A DNA stretch of 64,000 bases, taken from NCBI RefSeq assembly GCF_020618475.1, contig NZ_CP085335.1, forward strand, positions 2,356,001-2,420,000, written 5' to 3'. The position numbers and the translations under genes were made by a program. A model generated the notes under the pieces. That model was not told the DNA's origin. It saw nothing but the letters and a program-made list of their open reading frames with translations, and ran no database searches. Shown here piece after piece: positions 50,571 through 63,188 of this stretch. Origin of the DNA: Haladaptatus halobius (GTDB lineage: Archaea; Halobacteriota; Halobacteria; Halobacteriales; Haladaptataceae). Numbering within the stretch: position 1 is the stretch's first letter; every line of letters begins with the position of its first letter.

Positions 50571-51583
50571 ATCGCGCTTCGAATCGCTTCCGCCGCGACT
50601 TCCACGTCCTCTCGGTTCACGTCCCAGTGCGTACAGAACCGAACGACGTGCGTGTCGAACTGCGTGCCGAGGACGTCCTGCGTTTCGCACGCGGCGAGGA
50701 ACTCGTCGGCGGTGAGTCCCGTCCCTTCGGTGTTCACGAGGACGATGTTCGTCTCCGGCGGCTGTACCGAGAGACCGTCGGTGTCGGCCACCCCCTCGGC
50801 GAGGACGCGGGCGTTCTCGTGGTCGTCGGCGAGGCGAGAGACGTTGTCGAGCGCGAGCAGTCCGGGCCCGGCGATCACGCCGACTTGTCGCATCCCGCCG
50901 CCGAGCAGTTTTCGCGTGCGACGTGCGCGCGTGATGAAATCTTCATCTCCGGCGAGAAGCGAGCCGACGGGCGCGCCGAGGCCCTTCGAGAGACAGAACA
51001 TCACGGAGTCGACGTTCTCCGTCAGGCGGGCGGGCGACACGTCGCGTGCGACGGCGGCGTTGCACACCCGAGCGCCGTCGAGGTGGACGGGGACGCCGAG
51101 GTCGTGTGCCGCCTCCGCCGCGGCGTCGATTTCCGCGGGCGCGATGGCGACGCCACCCTTGCTGTTGTGCGTGTTTTCGAGCGTCAGTAGTCCGGTTCCG
51201 GGTCGGTGAGCGTCCTGCACGACGTAGCCGTCACGCACCTGTTCGGGCGTCGGGGTTCCGCGGTCGCCGCCGTCGATGGTTCGAACTTGGAGGGCCGAGT
51301 GCTGCGCGAGTCCGCCAAGTTCCCACTTGTAGACGTGGCTCTCGCGTTCGACCAACACTTCCTGTCCGCGGTCGGTGTGGACGCGCGCCGCGATTTGGTT
51401 GCCCATCGTGCCGGTCGGAACGTAGAGGGCGGCCTCCATCCCCATCAGTTTGGCGGCGCGGGCTTCCAGTTCGTTCACAGTCGGGTCTTCGCCGTACACG
51501 TCGTCGCCCACGTCGGCGTCGCGGGCGGCCTCGCGCATCTCGTCGTTCGGTTTCGTCACCGTGTCGCTCCGCAGATCTATCAT
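50567..51583 (-). CDS. L-threonine aldolase-like PLP enzyme
   Basis: The 338-aa aldolase cleaves L-threonine or allo-threonine to glycine and acetaldehyde. It has [40 protein letters not shown] and [14 protein letters not shown] as PLP-phosphate regions. The PLP lysine is Lys200 in [32 protein letters not shown] carries the pyridine Asp. Substrate stereochemistry cannot be read. The ATG at 51583 is the conserved start, with no upstream extension. Divergent from the M29 gene at 51727. Confidence 0.91.
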   Translation of the reverse strand: MIDLRSDTVTKPNDEMREAARDADVGDDVYGEDPTVNELEARAAKLMGMEAALYVPTGTMGNQIAARVHTDRGQEVLVERESHVYKWELGGLAQHSALQVRTIDGGDRGTPTPEQVRDGYVVQDAHRPGTGLLTLENTHNSKGGVAIAPAEIDAAAEAAHDLGVPVHLDGARVCNAAVARDVSPARLTENVDSVMFCLSKGLGAPVGSLLAGDEDFITRARRTRKLLGGGMRQVGVIAGPGLLALDNVSRLADDHENARVLAEGVADTDGLSVQPPETNIVLVNTEGTGLTADEFLAACETQDVLGTQFDTHVVRFCTHWDVNREDVEVAAEAIRSAI

Positions 51584-51726
51584 GTGCTAGCCGTCGCTCC
51601 CGCGAGGCAAATACCCGACGTTCCCGGCGAGCGAGATACGGGCGAAGCGACGTCACCGTCCCTCCGGCGTCGAACGACGAGATAGAGTATCGAAAGCGGT
51701 ATCCAGTATCCGCGGAATCCATCACT

Positions 51727-52821
51727 ATGGACTCTCGAATCAGGGAACACGCGGAAATAATCGTCGACCATTCGCTTGATATCGAACCCGGTGATAACGT
51801 GGTACTTCGCGTCCCGTCGGTCGCCGACGACCTCGCGGTCGCGCTGTCCGAACTGCTCGGCGAACGCGGGGCGTTCCCCCTCGTCACCGCCGGGCGGCGA
51901 GACCGAAAGCGTGCCGCGTTTCTCAGCACGGTCGACCCCGACGACCTCGCCACGCCCGAGCACGAACGGGCGCTATTCGAAGCCGCGGACGCCGTCGTCC
52001 ACGTCCGAGCGCACGAGAACGCGTCCGACATGAGCGACGTTGACGCGGAGACGCACGCCGCATACAATCAGGCGTACCAGCCGATACAGGAGGAGATTCT
52101 CGCCAGCCGCTGGTGTCTCACCCAGTTCCCGTCGCCGGGGAGCGCGCAGTTGGCCGAGATGAGCACGTCCTCCTACGAGGGGTTCGTCTACGGGGCGATG
52201 AACAAAGATTGGGACGAGCAGCGCGAGTTCCAACGGCAGATGGTCGAGATTCTCGACCCCGCCGACGAGGTGCGCATCGTTTCGGGCGACACGACCGACC
52301 TCACCATGTCGATCTCGGGCATGAAGACCATCAACGATTACGGCGAGAAGAATCTGCCCGGCGGTGAGGTATTCACCGCGCCCGTGCCCGATTCTGTCGA
52401 AGGCGAAGTGCTATTCGACAAACCGCTCGTCCATCAAGGTCACATCGTGGAGGATGTTTGGCTCGAATTCGAAGGCGGCGACGTGGTCGATTTCAGCGCC
52501 GAGAAGAACGAGGAAGTGCTCGCGGGCGTGCTAGACACGGACGAGGATGCGCGTAGGCTCGGCGAACTCGGCATCGGGATGAACCGCGACATCGACCGAT
52601 TCAGCTACAACATGCTGTTCGACGAGAAGATGGGCGACACCGTCCACCTCGCGGTCGGCATGGCCTACGACATTTGCGTCCCCGACGATGGAGAACAGAA
52701 CGATAGTGCAGTTCACGTGGACATAATCGTCGATATGAGCGAGGACTCGTTCATCGAGGTGGACGGGGAAATAGTTCAGCAAGACGGAACGTTCCGTTTC
52801 GAGGATGAGTTCGAAGGGTAG
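51727..52821 (+). CDS. M29-family aminopeptidase (thermophilic metalloprotease type)
   Basis: The 364-aa protein starts at ATG 51727 (MDSRIREHAEIIVDHSLDIE). The region 51046-51726 is open in the same frame but is arginine-rich and antisense to the aldolase, so it was excluded. Motifs are NVVLRVPSVADDLAVALSEL, LPGGEVFTAPVPDSVEGEVL (metal-binding Glu), ELGIGMNRDIDRF and GDTVHLAVGMAY with later DSAVHVDIIVDM. These match the Zn/Co-dependent M29 aminopeptidases. It is a cytosolic peptidase with broad action on peptides. The stop is TAG. Confidence 0.9.
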   Translation: MDSRIREHAEIIVDHSLDIEPGDNVVLRVPSVADDLAVALSELLGERGAFPLVTAGRRDRKRAAFLSTVDPDDLATPEHERALFEAADAVVHVRAHENASDMSDVDAETHAAYNQAYQPIQEEILASRWCLTQFPSPGSAQLAEMSTSSYEGFVYGAMNKDWDEQREFQRQMVEILDPADEVRIVSGDTTDLTMSISGMKTINDYGEKNLPGGEVFTAPVPDSVEGEVLFDKPLVHQGHIVEDVWLEFEGGDVVDFSAEKNEEVLAGVLDTDEDARRLGELGIGMNRDIDRFSYNMLFDEKMGDTVHLAVGMAYDICVPDDGEQNDSAVHVDIIVDMSEDSFIEVDGEIVQQDGTFRFEDEFEG

Positions 52822-52872
52822 TACGGTTCTCGCTTCTTCCATCCTCGAAGAAGCAACGCGCTGTGAAACTCT

Positions 52873-52909
52873 CTTATATAAGAATTGTGGCCCGCGGATT
52901 TTAAGTGGC
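52873..52909 (+). promoter_or_regulatory. Putative promoter of the zinc-ribbon gene
   Basis: CTTATATAAG at 52873-52882 and TTTTAAGTGG at 52900-52909 lie 50 and 25 bases before the GTG at 52931. Either can serve as an archaeal TATA box; the second has the spacing of a leaderless gene. Both follow the M29 stop closely. Confidence 0.5.
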
Positions 52910-52930
52910 TGGGATAGCATAGCATCTCGC

Positions 52931-53080
52931 GTGCCGAAAGTACCTTGTCCCGACTGTCGCCGGAACATCGCGTTTCACGAACTGGAAACCAAGACCGTCG
53001 CTCAGTCGAACGGGTTCTCGACGAACTACCGCTGTCCGTTCTGCCGGAACGTCATCAGGAACGTCGCAGAGCTGCTGTAG
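52931..53080 (+). CDS. Forty-nine-residue zinc-ribbon protein
   Basis: A GTG at 52931 starts MPKVPCPDCRRNIAFHELET and continues NYRCPFCRNVIRNVAELL to a TAG. Two CxxC pairs (CPDC and CPFC) about 28 residues apart make a rubredoxin-like zinc knuckle. It is likely a nucleic-acid or protein-binding zinc module with no assignable role. Its 3' end overlaps a possible minus-strand ORF by 26 bases. Promoter-like elements precede it. Confidence 0.72.
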   Translation: MPKVPCPDCRRNIAFHELETKTVAQSNGFSTNYRCPFCRNVIRNVAELL

Positions 53081-53246
53081 TTCGCACTACTGAACGATTC
53101 CACAGCCGCGCGAACAGCCACGACAGCAATCGTGCGCGCAGTCGCTCGCCGTCGATTCGTCGCCAGTCGCCCAGCGCGGCGTGCTCCTCGCGCGCCCAGT
53201 CCAGCGTGGCGAGCAAGTAGCGCGCGTTCGGGAAGTCGTCGACCAT
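53055..53246 (-). CDS. Possible 63-aa ORF converging on the zinc-ribbon gene
   Basis: The frame from ATG 53246 reads MVDDFPNARYLLATLDWARE, then EHAALGDWRRIDGERLRARL and ends RTTAALRRS. The charged first half is protein-like and the second half is Arg-rich. The gene would lie between the zinc-ribbon and LigA genes. The longer frame to 53366 looks less natural. No family is recognised. The overlap with the neighbouring 3' end weakens it. Confidence 0.4.
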   Translation of the reverse strand: MVDDFPNARYLLATLDWAREEHAALGDWRRIDGERLRARLLSWLFARLWNRSVVRTTAALRRS

Positions 53247-53391
53247 GCGCGGAGCGAGTAACGGCGCGTTAAAAGTCTTTCTGCCTCCGGCGAGTGGCGG
53301 TAACGGCGCGTTTCCAACGCCGGATTCGCGAACGTTCGGCCCGTACAGTAGAAACCTCCGAAACAAACGGCGGGCGGCGCGCAGTTGCTGA

Positions 53392-56362
<2,971 letters not shown>

Positions 56363-56366
<4 letters not shown>

Positions 56367-57277
56367 GCCGTCGCCTCCCGTTCGGTGTAGGCCACGAAGA
56401 GGTCTTCGAGCGACGCCTCCTCGGTCTCGAAGTCGTCGATGTCGGCCCCCGCGTTCTCCAGCGCGGCGATGACGGTTGTCTTGACGTTCGTCTCGCAAGC
56501 GACGAATAGCGTGTTTCCGTCCCGGTTCACGCCCGAGACGCCGTCGATTTCACGGACTCGGTCGAGCGCACCCGGCGGAAGCGAGGTCGTCTCGATTCGA
56601 AGCCGGGTATCGGCTCCGGTCGCCTCCCGCAGACCGTCGATGGAATCTTCGGCGACGAGTTCGCCGTCGCGGAGGATGCCGACGCGGTCGCAGACCGCCT
56701 CGACCTGCCCGAGGATGTGGCTGGAGAAGAAGACGGTCGCGCCGCGGTCCTGTTCGGCGCGGACGATTTCGCGCATCTCGCGGGCACCGTTTGGGTCAAG
56801 ACCGGTCGAGGGTTCGTCGAGGATGAGTAGCTCCGGTTCACCGACGAGCGCCATGGCCAGCGCGAGTCGCTGGGACATCCCTTTCGAGTAGCCGCCCGCC
56901 TTCCGGTCGGCGGCGTCGAGGATGCCGACTCGGTCGAGGAGCGCGTCGGGGTCATCTTCCGTCTCCTTCGACTCGATGGCGAACTCGACGTGCTGGCGGC
57001 CCGTCAGTCGGTCGTACACCGAGAAGCCTTCGGGGAGGACGCCTGTTCGGCTGCGGACGGCGACGCTCTCGGCCTGCGCGTCGTGGCCGAGGACTTCCAC
57101 CTCACCGCTCGTCGGGCGGATGAAATCGAGGAGGAGGTTGATAGTCGTCGACTTTCCCGCGCCGTTCGGCCCGAGAAACCCGAACACCTCTCCTGCCCTG
57201 ACTTCGAGCGAGAGGTCGTTGACGGCGGTGACGCCGTCGTATCGCTTGGTCACTTCGTCGATTCGAATGGCGGCCAT
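56363..57277 (-). CDS. ABC transporter ATP-binding protein
   Basis: The 304-aa ATPase drives the linked permease. GPNGAGKSTTINLLLDFIRP is the Walker A region near residues 35-54, YSKGMSQRLALAMALVGEPE the ABC signature, and LLILDEPSTGLDPNGAREMR the Walker B. A histidine switch is in FFSSHILGQVEAV. The C-terminal extension is like those of Na+/multidrug exporter ATPases. The start MAAIRIDEVTKRYDGVTAVN follows an upstream TATA-like stretch. The overlap with the permease start indicates translation coupling. Confidence 0.92.
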
Positions 57278-57321
57278 AGTTTCCGCTTACGCCAACTGCC
57301 ATAAAACAGTATTGTTCCGTG

Positions 57322-57621
57322 CTACACCGTGTCCCCCGGTTCGTGTTTTTCATTCATTCGTACAGCTTCCTCGGCGTATCGTTCTCGAGTCGTCTCGTCG
57401 TCGACCGTCGACAATCTGTCATCTTCGACGGTTATCGCGGCGGTCGTCTCGCCGCCGAGCCGTCCCGCCCGTTCTTTCCGGAGATACCGCTCCCCGTCGG
57501 GCGTGGCGTACACTAGCGTCAACAAGTCGCGGTCGGAGTAGGTTCGTTCCACCAACCAGACGCGCACGTCGTCCCCGTCGCTCGCCTCGTCCACGTCGTC
57601 CGCATCGTCCGCTTCGTCCAT
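57322..57621 (-). CDS. Acidic haloarchaeal protein of unknown function
   Basis: This 99-aa protein starts MDEADDADDVDEASDGDDVR. The N-terminal 18 residues are almost all Asp, Glu and Ala, followed by VWLVERTYSDRDLLTLVYAT and DGERYLRKERAGRLGGETTA. The composition is genuinely haloarchaeal, while the plus-strand frames in the same place are not protein-like. No function or family is recognised. It is convergent with the ABC ATPase region and divergent from the membrane gene at 57710. Confidence 0.65.
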   Translation of the reverse strand: MDEADDADDVDEASDGDDVRVWLVERTYSDRDLLTLVYATPDGERYLRKERAGRLGGETTAAITVEDDRLSTVDDETTRERYAEEAVRMNEKHEPGDTV

Positions 57622-57678
57622 GGTCGTCCGTTCGTCGGTCGCGGATTTGTATCTGGCGAGGACGACTTAGCCGCAACC

Positions 57679-57686
57679 TTATTTAT
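57679..57686 (+). promoter_or_regulatory. TATA-like box of the PH-like membrane gene
   Basis: TTATTTAT lies 24-31 bases before the ATG at 57710 in a GC-rich context. Position and sequence match an archaeal TATA box for a leaderless transcript. Confidence 0.6.
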
Positions 57687-57709
57687 CTCAGTCGCCGACC
57701 CGACAAACG

Positions 57710-58318
57710 ATGCAACAGTCCCCGCTGTCCCAGGCGTCGGATGACCGTCTGCTGGACATGCTGTTTGCGGGAGAGGAGATAGAAGAGGAAATAGAACTGA
57801 AAGGGGCGCGAATCGCGGTGACGAGCCACCGTGTGCTCGCGTTCATGCCCGAGGGTGGGGGTCGGCGATTCGACCACGAAGACAGGCCGAACGTCCTCAA
57901 CGCGAGCGTCCAGCCCGCCGGTCAGCACGGCTACCTCTCGTGGAGCGTCCGGAGCCTCGTCTACGGAACCATCCTCCTCGGCGGCGGCTATCTGATCACC
58001 AGCAGCGGAATCCTCACGCAACTCGGCGGGACACAGGAATCGGGCGGTCAGGTCGTAGGTGGAGTGAACCAACTGATAACGCTCATGGTCGGGATGTTCT
58101 CGGTGCTCCTTGACGCGTTCTTGCTGGTCGGCGCGGTGTTGGTGCTCGCCGCCGTCGCGCTCGGCGGCCTCTATCTCGCCAGCCGCTCGGAGGAGTTGGT
58201 CATCGAGCGCGCCGGTCGTGATCCCATCTGCGTACCGGTCGACGGTAAAGAAGCCGAGGACGCCGCCCGCCGGCTTCGGGAGACGCTAGGGACAAGTTCA
58301 AAGCCGAGCGCCGACTAG
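57710..58318 (+). CDS. Membrane protein with PH-like N-terminal segment
   Basis: The 202-aa protein starts MQQSPLSQASDDRLLDMLFA. Residues 25-50 (ELKGARIAVTSHRVLAFMPE) resemble the PH-like domain of bacterial/haloarchaeal membrane proteins. Two membrane helices lie near residues 82-110 (LVYGTILLGGGYLITSSGIL) and 130-165. The C-terminal half (RSEELVIERAGRDPICVPVD) again resembles a PH-like strand set. Function unknown. The gene is followed by uvrC at 10 bases, so it may share its transcript. The stop is TAG. Confidence 0.72.
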   Translation: MQQSPLSQASDDRLLDMLFAGEEIEEEIELKGARIAVTSHRVLAFMPEGGGRRFDHEDRPNVLNASVQPAGQHGYLSWSVRSLVYGTILLGGGYLITSSGILTQLGGTQESGGQVVGGVNQLITLMVGMFSVLLDAFLLVGAVLVLAAVALGGLYLASRSEELVIERAGRDPICVPVDGKEAEDAARRLRETLGTSSKPSAD

Positions 58319-58327
58319 GCGCGGTCG

Positions 58328-60067
58328 ATGGATTCGGCGATCGTCAGGGAACGCGCGGCGGAGCTACCGCGCGAACCCGGCGTTTACCAGTTTCTAGAGG
58401 ACGACACCGTTCGCTACGTCGGTAAAGCGGTCGACCTTCGCGCTCGCGTGCGCTCCTACGCGGATCCGCGAAGCAACCGCATCGGGCGGATGGTCGAACG
58501 AGCCGACGCGCTCGACTTCGCGGTCACCGACACGGAGACGCAGGCGCTCCTGCTGGAAGCGAACCTCATCAAACGCTACCAGCCCCGGTACAACGTCCGG
58601 TTGAAGGACGACAAATCGTACCCGCTCGTGCAGTTGACGGCCCACGAGTTCCCACGAATCGAGATAACCCGCGACCCCGACCGGAAAGGTACGACCGTCT
58701 TCGGCCCGTTCACGAACAAATCGCGCGTCGAGACGGTCGTCAAGGCGCTCCGGGAGACGTACGGCGTTCGGGGCTGTTCGAACCATAAGTACGCGAACCG
58801 CAACCGCCCCTGTCTCGACTACGACATCGGTCTCTGTACCGCACCCTGCACGAACGAGATCGGGCGCGAGTCGTACCTCGCCGACGTAGAGAGCGTCGAG
58901 CGATTTCTGGGCGGTGAGGCAGATATCCTGGCCGCGCCGCTCCGCCGGGAGATGGAACGAGCGTCGCAGGAAAAGGAGTTCGAGCGCGCGGCCAACCTCC
59001 GCGACCGACTCGAAGCGGTCGAGGCGTTCCACGGCGGGGACGCCGACGCCATCGCGTCCCAAACCGACGAGCGAACCGTCGACGTGCTCGGGGCCGCGGT
59101 CGAAGGTGAACGGGCGACCGTCGCGCGCCTACACAGCGAGCGCGGGCAACTCGTCGACCGCGACCGCCACTCCCTCTCGGTGCCGGACGACGAAGGCGAC
59201 GGCGTGGCGGCGGTGCTCGGAGCGTTCGTCCCGCAGTTCTACGCCGAGCGCGAGATGCCCGACGCCCTCCTACTCTCGGAGCGACCCGACGACGAGGACG
59301 TGCTCGACTGGTTGGAAGCCGAGGGCGTCGCGGTGCGCGTTCCGGGCGCGGGGCGAGAAGCGACGCTCGTCGACCTCGCGCTGAAGAACGCCCGGAGCAG
59401 GGCGACCGACCCCGACGAACTCCGGACGCTGGCGGACGCGCTCTCGCTCCCCGCGGTCGAGCGCATCGAGGGGTTCGACGTGAGCCACGCGCAGGGGTCG
59501 TCGGTCGTCGGCAGCAACGTCGTCTTCGTAGGGGGGTCGGCCGAGAAGGCAGACTACCGCCGGAAGAAGTTGGACGAGCGAAACGACGACTACGCGAATA
59601 TGCGCGCTCTGTTGCGGTGGCGCGCGAGACGGGCGATCGACGGGTACGACGACCGTCCGGAGCCCGACCTGCTCCTCATCGACGGCGGGAAGGGGCAGCT
59701 CGACGCGGCGCGCGAGGCGCTGGCCGAGGTCGGCTGGGACGTGCCCGCCGTCGGCCTCGCCAAGGCCGAGGAGCTCGTCGTCACGCCGAGCGGAACCTAC
59801 GACTGGGCGCGCGACGCGCCGCACCTCCACGTCCTCCAGCGCGTGCGCGACGAAGCGCACCGATTCGCGGTGCAGTACCACCAGACGCTTCGGGACGACG
59901 TTTCGACGGAACTAGACGACGTGCCCGGCGTCGGGCCGAAGACCCGGCGGTCGTTGCTCCGCAGGTTCGGCAGTCTCGACGGGATTCGGAGCGCGTCGAA
60001 CGCGGAGCTTCGAGGTGTCGAGGGCGTGGGCGAGAAGACCATCGCGGCATTGCGCCGGCGGTTTTGA
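58328..60067 (+). CDS. uvrC: Excinuclease ABC subunit C (UvrC)
   Basis: The 579-aa endonuclease makes the two incisions in nucleotide-excision repair with UvrA and UvrB. The GIY-YIG domain begins [20 protein letters not shown]. The UVR motif is [20 protein letters not shown]. The C-terminal RNase H-like domain begins [20 protein letters not shown], and helix-hairpin-helix sequence ([20 protein letters not shown]) closes the protein. UvrABC systems in archaea are restricted to haloarchaea and a few others. The start [20 protein letters not shown] lies 10 bases after the membrane gene. Stop TGA. Confidence 0.95.
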   Translation: MDSAIVRERAAELPREPGVYQFLEDDTVRYVGKAVDLRARVRSYADPRSNRIGRMVERADALDFAVTDTETQALLLEANLIKRYQPRYNVRLKDDKSYPLVQLTAHEFPRIEITRDPDRKGTTVFGPFTNKSRVETVVKALRETYGVRGCSNHKYANRNRPCLDYDIGLCTAPCTNEIGRESYLADVESVERFLGGEADILAAPLRREMERASQEKEFERAANLRDRLEAVEAFHGGDADAIASQTDERTVDVLGAAVEGERATVARLHSERGQLVDRDRHSLSVPDDEGDGVAAVLGAFVPQFYAEREMPDALLLSERPDDEDVLDWLEAEGVAVRVPGAGREATLVDLALKNARSRATDPDELRTLADALSLPAVERIEGFDVSHAQGSSVVGSNVVFVGGSAEKADYRRKKLDERNDDYANMRALLRWRARRAIDGYDDRPEPDLLLIDGGKGQLDAAREALAEVGWDVPAVGLAKAEELVVTPSGTYDWARDAPHLHVLQRVRDEAHRFAVQYHQTLRDDVSTELDDVPGVGPKTRRSLLRRFGSLDGIRSASNAELRGVEGVGEKTIAALRRRF

Positions 60068-60150
60068 GCGTTCCTCAAACGCTCCGAATCCTCGCCGCTC
60101 GCCGTCTCCGTCTCAACACACTTATCTTGCGCCTAACCCGTATCTGCCCT

Positions 60151-62073
60151 ATGAGCGATATCGTTGTCACGCTTCCGGACGGCTCGGAACTCCAGATGGA
60201 GGAAGGGTCGACCGTGGAGGACGTGGCGTACGAAATCGGCCCTGGACTCGGCAAGGACACGGTAGCGGGAGCCGTGGACGGCGACCTCGTCGACAAGGCG
60301 ACGCCGCTGTCCGAGGACTGCGAACTTGTCATCGTCACCGAGCAGAGCGACGAATACGTGGACGTGCTCCGCCACTCCGCCGCCCACGTGTTCGCGCAAG
60401 CCCTCCAGCGACTCCACCCCGAAGCGAAACTCGCCATCGGACCGTGGACGGACGAGGGGTTCTACTACGATATCTCCGGCGTCGAACTCGACAGCGAGGA
60501 CCTGGCCGCGATCGAGGACGAAGCGCACGACATCATCGAAGAAGACCTCGCCATCGAGCGCACCGAGAAGTCGCGCGAGGAGGCGTTCGACATATACGAG
60601 GACAATCCCTACAAGCAGGACATCCTCGACACCGAGGCGGCGGGCGAAGACCCCATCTCGTTCTATGAGCAGGGCGAGTTCTTCGACCTCTGTAAGGGAC
60701 CGCACGTCGAATCGACGGGCGAAATCGGCGGGTTCGCCGTCCTCGAAACCTCGGCGGCCTACTGGCGCGGCGACGAGGAGAACGAGACGCTGACGCGCGT
60801 CTACGGCACCGCCTTCCCCACCGAGAGCGAACTCGACCAGTACCTCGAACGCCGCGAGCAGGCGGCGAAGCGCGACCACCGAAAACTCGGGCGGGAACTC
60901 GACCTATTCTCGATTCCCGACGTCACCGGACCGGGACTCCCGCTCTACCATCCGAACGGGAAGCGCATCCTCGACGAACTCTCCACCTACGTCGCCGACC
61001 TGAACCTCGACGCGGGCTACGAACCGGTCGAGACGCCCCACCTCTTCCGCACCGAACTGTGGCAGAAGTCGGGGCACTACGACAACTACGTCGACGACAT
61101 GTTCCTGCTCGACGTGAACGACGAGGAGTACGGTCTGAAGCCGATGAACTGCCCCGGTCACGCGACCATCTTCGACCAGCACAGTTGGAGCTACCGCGAC
61201 CTGCCGGTTCGATACTTCGAGGACGGCAAGGTGTATCGCAAGGAACAGCGCGGCGAACTCTCCGGCCTCTCGCGCGTCTGGGCGTTCACCATCGACGACG
61301 GCCACCTGTTCGTCCGCCCCGACCAGATTCGGGCCGAGGTTGACACCATCATGGAGATGATCTTCGAGGTGCTCGAAACATTCGACCTCGACTACTCGGT
61401 CGCCCTCGCGACCCGCCCCGAGAAATCCGTCGGCAGCGACGAGATATGGGAGCGAGCCGAATCGCAACTCGAAAGCGTCCTCGAAGCCTCGGAGATGGAC
61501 TACCGCCTCGAAGAGGGCGACGGCGCGTTCTACGGGCCGAAGATCGACTTCGCATTCGAGGACGCCCTCGGCCGCGAGTGGGATGGACCGACCGTGCAAC
61601 TCGATTTCAACATGCCGGAGCGGTTCGACCTCGAATACGTCACCAAGGAGAACGAGCGAGAGCGCCCGGTAATGATCCACCGCGCGCTGTACGGCAGCTA
61701 CGAGCGATTCTTCATGGTGCTCATCGAGCACTTCGACGGGAAGTTCCCCTTCTGGCTCTCGCCCGAACAGGTGCGCGTACTCCCCGTCAGCGACGACAAC
61801 CTCGGCTACGCTCACCGCGTCGCGAACGAGCTCGACGACTTCCGCACCGAAGTCGAAGACCGCTCGTGGACCGTCGGGCGAAAGATACAGCAGGCCCACG
61901 ACGACCGCGTGCCGTACATGATAATCGTCGGCGGCAACGAGGAAGAGGCCGGAACGATATCGGTTCGAGACCGCAAGGAGCGGGAGGAGAAGGACGTGTC
62001 GCTCGAATCGTTCTGCGACCACCTTCGAAGCGAGCGCGAGGAGAAACGCACCGACCCGGACTTCCTCGCCTGA
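60151..62073 (+). CDS. thrS: Threonyl-tRNA synthetase (ThrRS)
   Basis: The 640-aa synthetase charges tRNA-Thr. Residues 1-60 form a TGS domain ([20 protein letters not shown]), followed by an [20 protein letters not shown] editing-like domain. The catalytic core has [40 protein letters not shown] and [20 protein letters not shown]. The C-terminal anticodon domain includes [20 protein letters not shown] and [20 protein letters not shown]. It is the bacterial-type enzyme found in haloarchaea. The ATG at 60151 was chosen over an in-frame upstream run that covers uvrC antisense and was excluded. Stop TGA. Confidence 0.95.
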   Translation: MSDIVVTLPDGSELQMEEGSTVEDVAYEIGPGLGKDTVAGAVDGDLVDKATPLSEDCELVIVTEQSDEYVDVLRHSAAHVFAQALQRLHPEAKLAIGPWTDEGFYYDISGVELDSEDLAAIEDEAHDIIEEDLAIERTEKSREEAFDIYEDNPYKQDILDTEAAGEDPISFYEQGEFFDLCKGPHVESTGEIGGFAVLETSAAYWRGDEENETLTRVYGTAFPTESELDQYLERREQAAKRDHRKLGRELDLFSIPDVTGPGLPLYHPNGKRILDELSTYVADLNLDAGYEPVETPHLFRTELWQKSGHYDNYVDDMFLLDVNDEEYGLKPMNCPGHATIFDQHSWSYRDLPVRYFEDGKVYRKEQRGELSGLSRVWAFTIDDGHLFVRPDQIRAEVDTIMEMIFEVLETFDLDYSVALATRPEKSVGSDEIWERAESQLESVLEASEMDYRLEEGDGAFYGPKIDFAFEDALGREWDGPTVQLDFNMPERFDLEYVTKENERERPVMIHRALYGSYERFFMVLIEHFDGKFPFWLSPEQVRVLPVSDDNLGYAHRVANELDDFRTEVEDRSWTVGRKIQQAHDDRVPYMIIVGGNEEEAGTISVRDRKEREEKDVSLESFCDHLRSEREEKRTDPDFLA

Positions 62074-62102
62074 CCGGTTCGGTTTCGTCCTCGGGCCGAT
62101 TT

Positions 62103-63143
62103 TCAGTCCAACTCGTCGCTTCGCTTCGTTTCTCGCAGGATGAATGGGCCGATGGAGAGCGTGCGCTTCGCCACCGTGGCGATGCGGAGGATGTACGAAA
62201 GTAGGATGACGAAGGGAACGACCGCGATAGTCGTCGCCAGACTCACGACCAGCACGTCGTTGCTGATGCCGACCGTCGCGCCGGGAACCGCCCGCGCGTC
62301 GAAGTAGATTATCATCACCACGGTCACGACGAGCGCGGGAACTGCGGTGTACAGCATCGCCCGAGAGAGATTGACGAGTTCCCACTGGAAGTACAGCGTC
62401 TTGAAATGTTCGCGCGACGGTCCGAAGAAGTTGAGCGATTCGATGATGTCGTCGAACGCCTCGTCCACTTCCTTGGTGAGGGCGTCTTCGTTCTCGTTGC
62501 GAATCTTCCGCGCGAGGAAAATCTTCCACGAGTAGTTGAAGTTGAGGATGGCCGAAAGCACGTCGAAGGTTCCGAACTGCGTATTTTCGAGCGTATCGCT
62601 CACCTCGTCCGCGTTCTCGCTCAGCTCGTCGACGTAGCTTCGAATCTGCCCTTTGAGTTCCTCGTCTCGACTGTCTTCGACCGCGTCGGCGAGAACGTTC
62701 GCCCGGTCTTGCGTCTCCTCCATGAGTGACTTCATGAACGACGCCGGTTCAGGCGGTGCGGTCTGGAGGTCGAGCACTTCCTCGACGTCGCGGCGGAACT
62801 CCATCGCGCCCTCCATCCGACTTCGCTGGTCGCCGACCGGCCCGAGTTCCTGCGAGAGCACGAGCTGATTGAGCGTCACGACGAGCGTCACGCCGGTGAT
62901 AATCGCGCCGATGAATCCCTGAAACGTCGTATCAACGGGGTCGTCGCCCGGCCCGACGTACTGTTCGAGCGGCGACGGGTCGCCGATACCGAGAACGACC
63001 AACGCAAGAAAGAACGCGACCAGAATACCTCCGGCGACGACCCACCGATTCGCCTCCATCAACACCCACAGTTTGACGCGACTCTCGTCGACCCGTTCGC
63101 GCATCGTGTCGCCGGGCTGTGGGTTCCCGTCTGACTCACCCAT
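62103..63143 (-). CDS. Haloarchaeal membrane protein with a long central helical domain
   Basis: The 346-aa protein from ATG 63143 (MGESDGNPQPGDTMRERVDE) has two helices near residues 35-56 and 80-102, then a long soluble helical region (RSYVDELSENADEVSDTLEN) with charged heptads, then two more helices near 270-295 and 300-325. It matches no named family I recognise. The acidic, coiled-coil central domain may bind a partner. The gene sits 45 bases from the PspA-like gene's stop on the same strand, and the pair may act in membrane stress. This is inference. Confidence 0.68.
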   Translation of the reverse strand: MGESDGNPQPGDTMRERVDESRVKLWVLMEANRWVVAGGILVAFFLALVVLGIGDPSPLEQYVGPGDDPVDTTFQGFIGAIITGVTLVVTLNQLVLSQELGPVGDQRSRMEGAMEFRRDVEEVLDLQTAPPEPASFMKSLMEETQDRANVLADAVEDSRDEELKGQIRSYVDELSENADEVSDTLENTQFGTFDVLSAILNFNYSWKIFLARKIRNENEDALTKEVDEAFDDIIESLNFFGPSREHFKTLYFQWELVNLSRAMLYTAVPALVVTVVMIIYFDARAVPGATVGISNDVLVVSLATTIAVVPFVILLSYILRIATVAKRTLSIGPFILRETKRSDELD

Positions 63144-63188
63144 ATCCAACACGAAGGCGACCGGACTCAAATAGGCGTTGCCAATCGG

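Noticed and set aside
51046-51726. A longer coding region in frame before the M29 gene
   Set aside because: The sequence is arginine-rich, antisense to the threonine aldolase gene, and has no homologous look. The ATG at 51727 gives the usual M29 start.
59617-60150. N-terminal extension of ThrRS
   Set aside because: The frame is open upstream, but its sequence is arginine-rich and overlaps uvrC in another frame. The TGS domain begins at 60151.
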